Positions 5,084-5,093 of a stretch of 5,093 nt of DNA are shown here, one piece after another. The notes under the pieces were generated by a model that did no database searches, had not been told where the DNA came from, and saw only the letters and a program-made list of their open reading frames with translations. This DNA comes from UM-FILTER-37-12 sp964344965 (GTDB taxonomy: Bacteria; Patescibacteriota; Patescibacteriia; Magasanikbacterales; UBA922), in the NCBI GenBank assembly GCA_964344965.1, contig CAYFPJ010000035.1, positions 1 to 5,093 of the forward strand, in the 5' to 3' direction. Every line of letters begins with the position of its first letter. The stretch's first letter is position 1. Made by a program: the position numbers and the translations under genes.

Positions 5084-5093
5084 AAAAGTGAAA

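Overview
The window carries three genes of de novo purine (IMP/AMP) synthesis, all on the minus strand. Read in the direction of transcription they are a PurC-PurE fusion (3495-5039), adenylosuccinate lyase purB (1947-3305) and amidophosphoribosyltransferase purF (74-1543). All three are full length. They end in TGA, TAG and TAA respectively, so the code is the normal bacterial one. No RNA gene, transposase, CRISPR array or recognisable riboswitch was found.

The most informative gene is the fusion. Its N-terminal ~320 residues are a long-type (ADE1-like) SAICAR synthetase. A ~66-residue Gln/Asn/Ser-rich linker follows. The C-terminal ~128 residues are a class II PurE (AIR carboxylase), recognised by the AGRSNALSG and SAHK motifs in place of the class I signatures. 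Class II enzymes use AIR and CO2 directly, so no PurK is required. The domain order matches animal PAICS, but the PurC half is of a different subtype, which suggests an independent fusion. Together the genes encode pathway step 1 (PurF), steps 6 and 7 (PurE and PurC), and step 8 plus the last AMP step (PurB). The other purine genes are not in the window.

The spacers are unusually structured. The purCE-purB gap (189 bp) is mostly one 151-bp nested inverted-repeat element containing a perfect 20-bp palindrome. The purB-purF gap (403 bp) holds three adjacent mini-hairpins, a 90-bp long hairpin whose arms resemble those of the first element, two more mini-hairpins and an A/T-rich tandem repeat. 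Further mini-hairpins lie beyond purF (21-51) and before purCE (5068-5083). A perfect 19-nt A/T-rich inverted repeat brackets purF. None of the hairpins has a convincing U-tract on the transcribed strand.

The organism is a bacterium with AT-rich DNA. Repeats of the type GTCATTCYGAGTGAA and CCTGCCTGCCGGCAGGCAGG, and the many intergenic mini-hairpins, recall Patescibacteria (CPR) genomes. That is an inference from repeat style, not from any marker gene. If correct, retention of purine synthesis genes would be notable, because many members of that group lack them.
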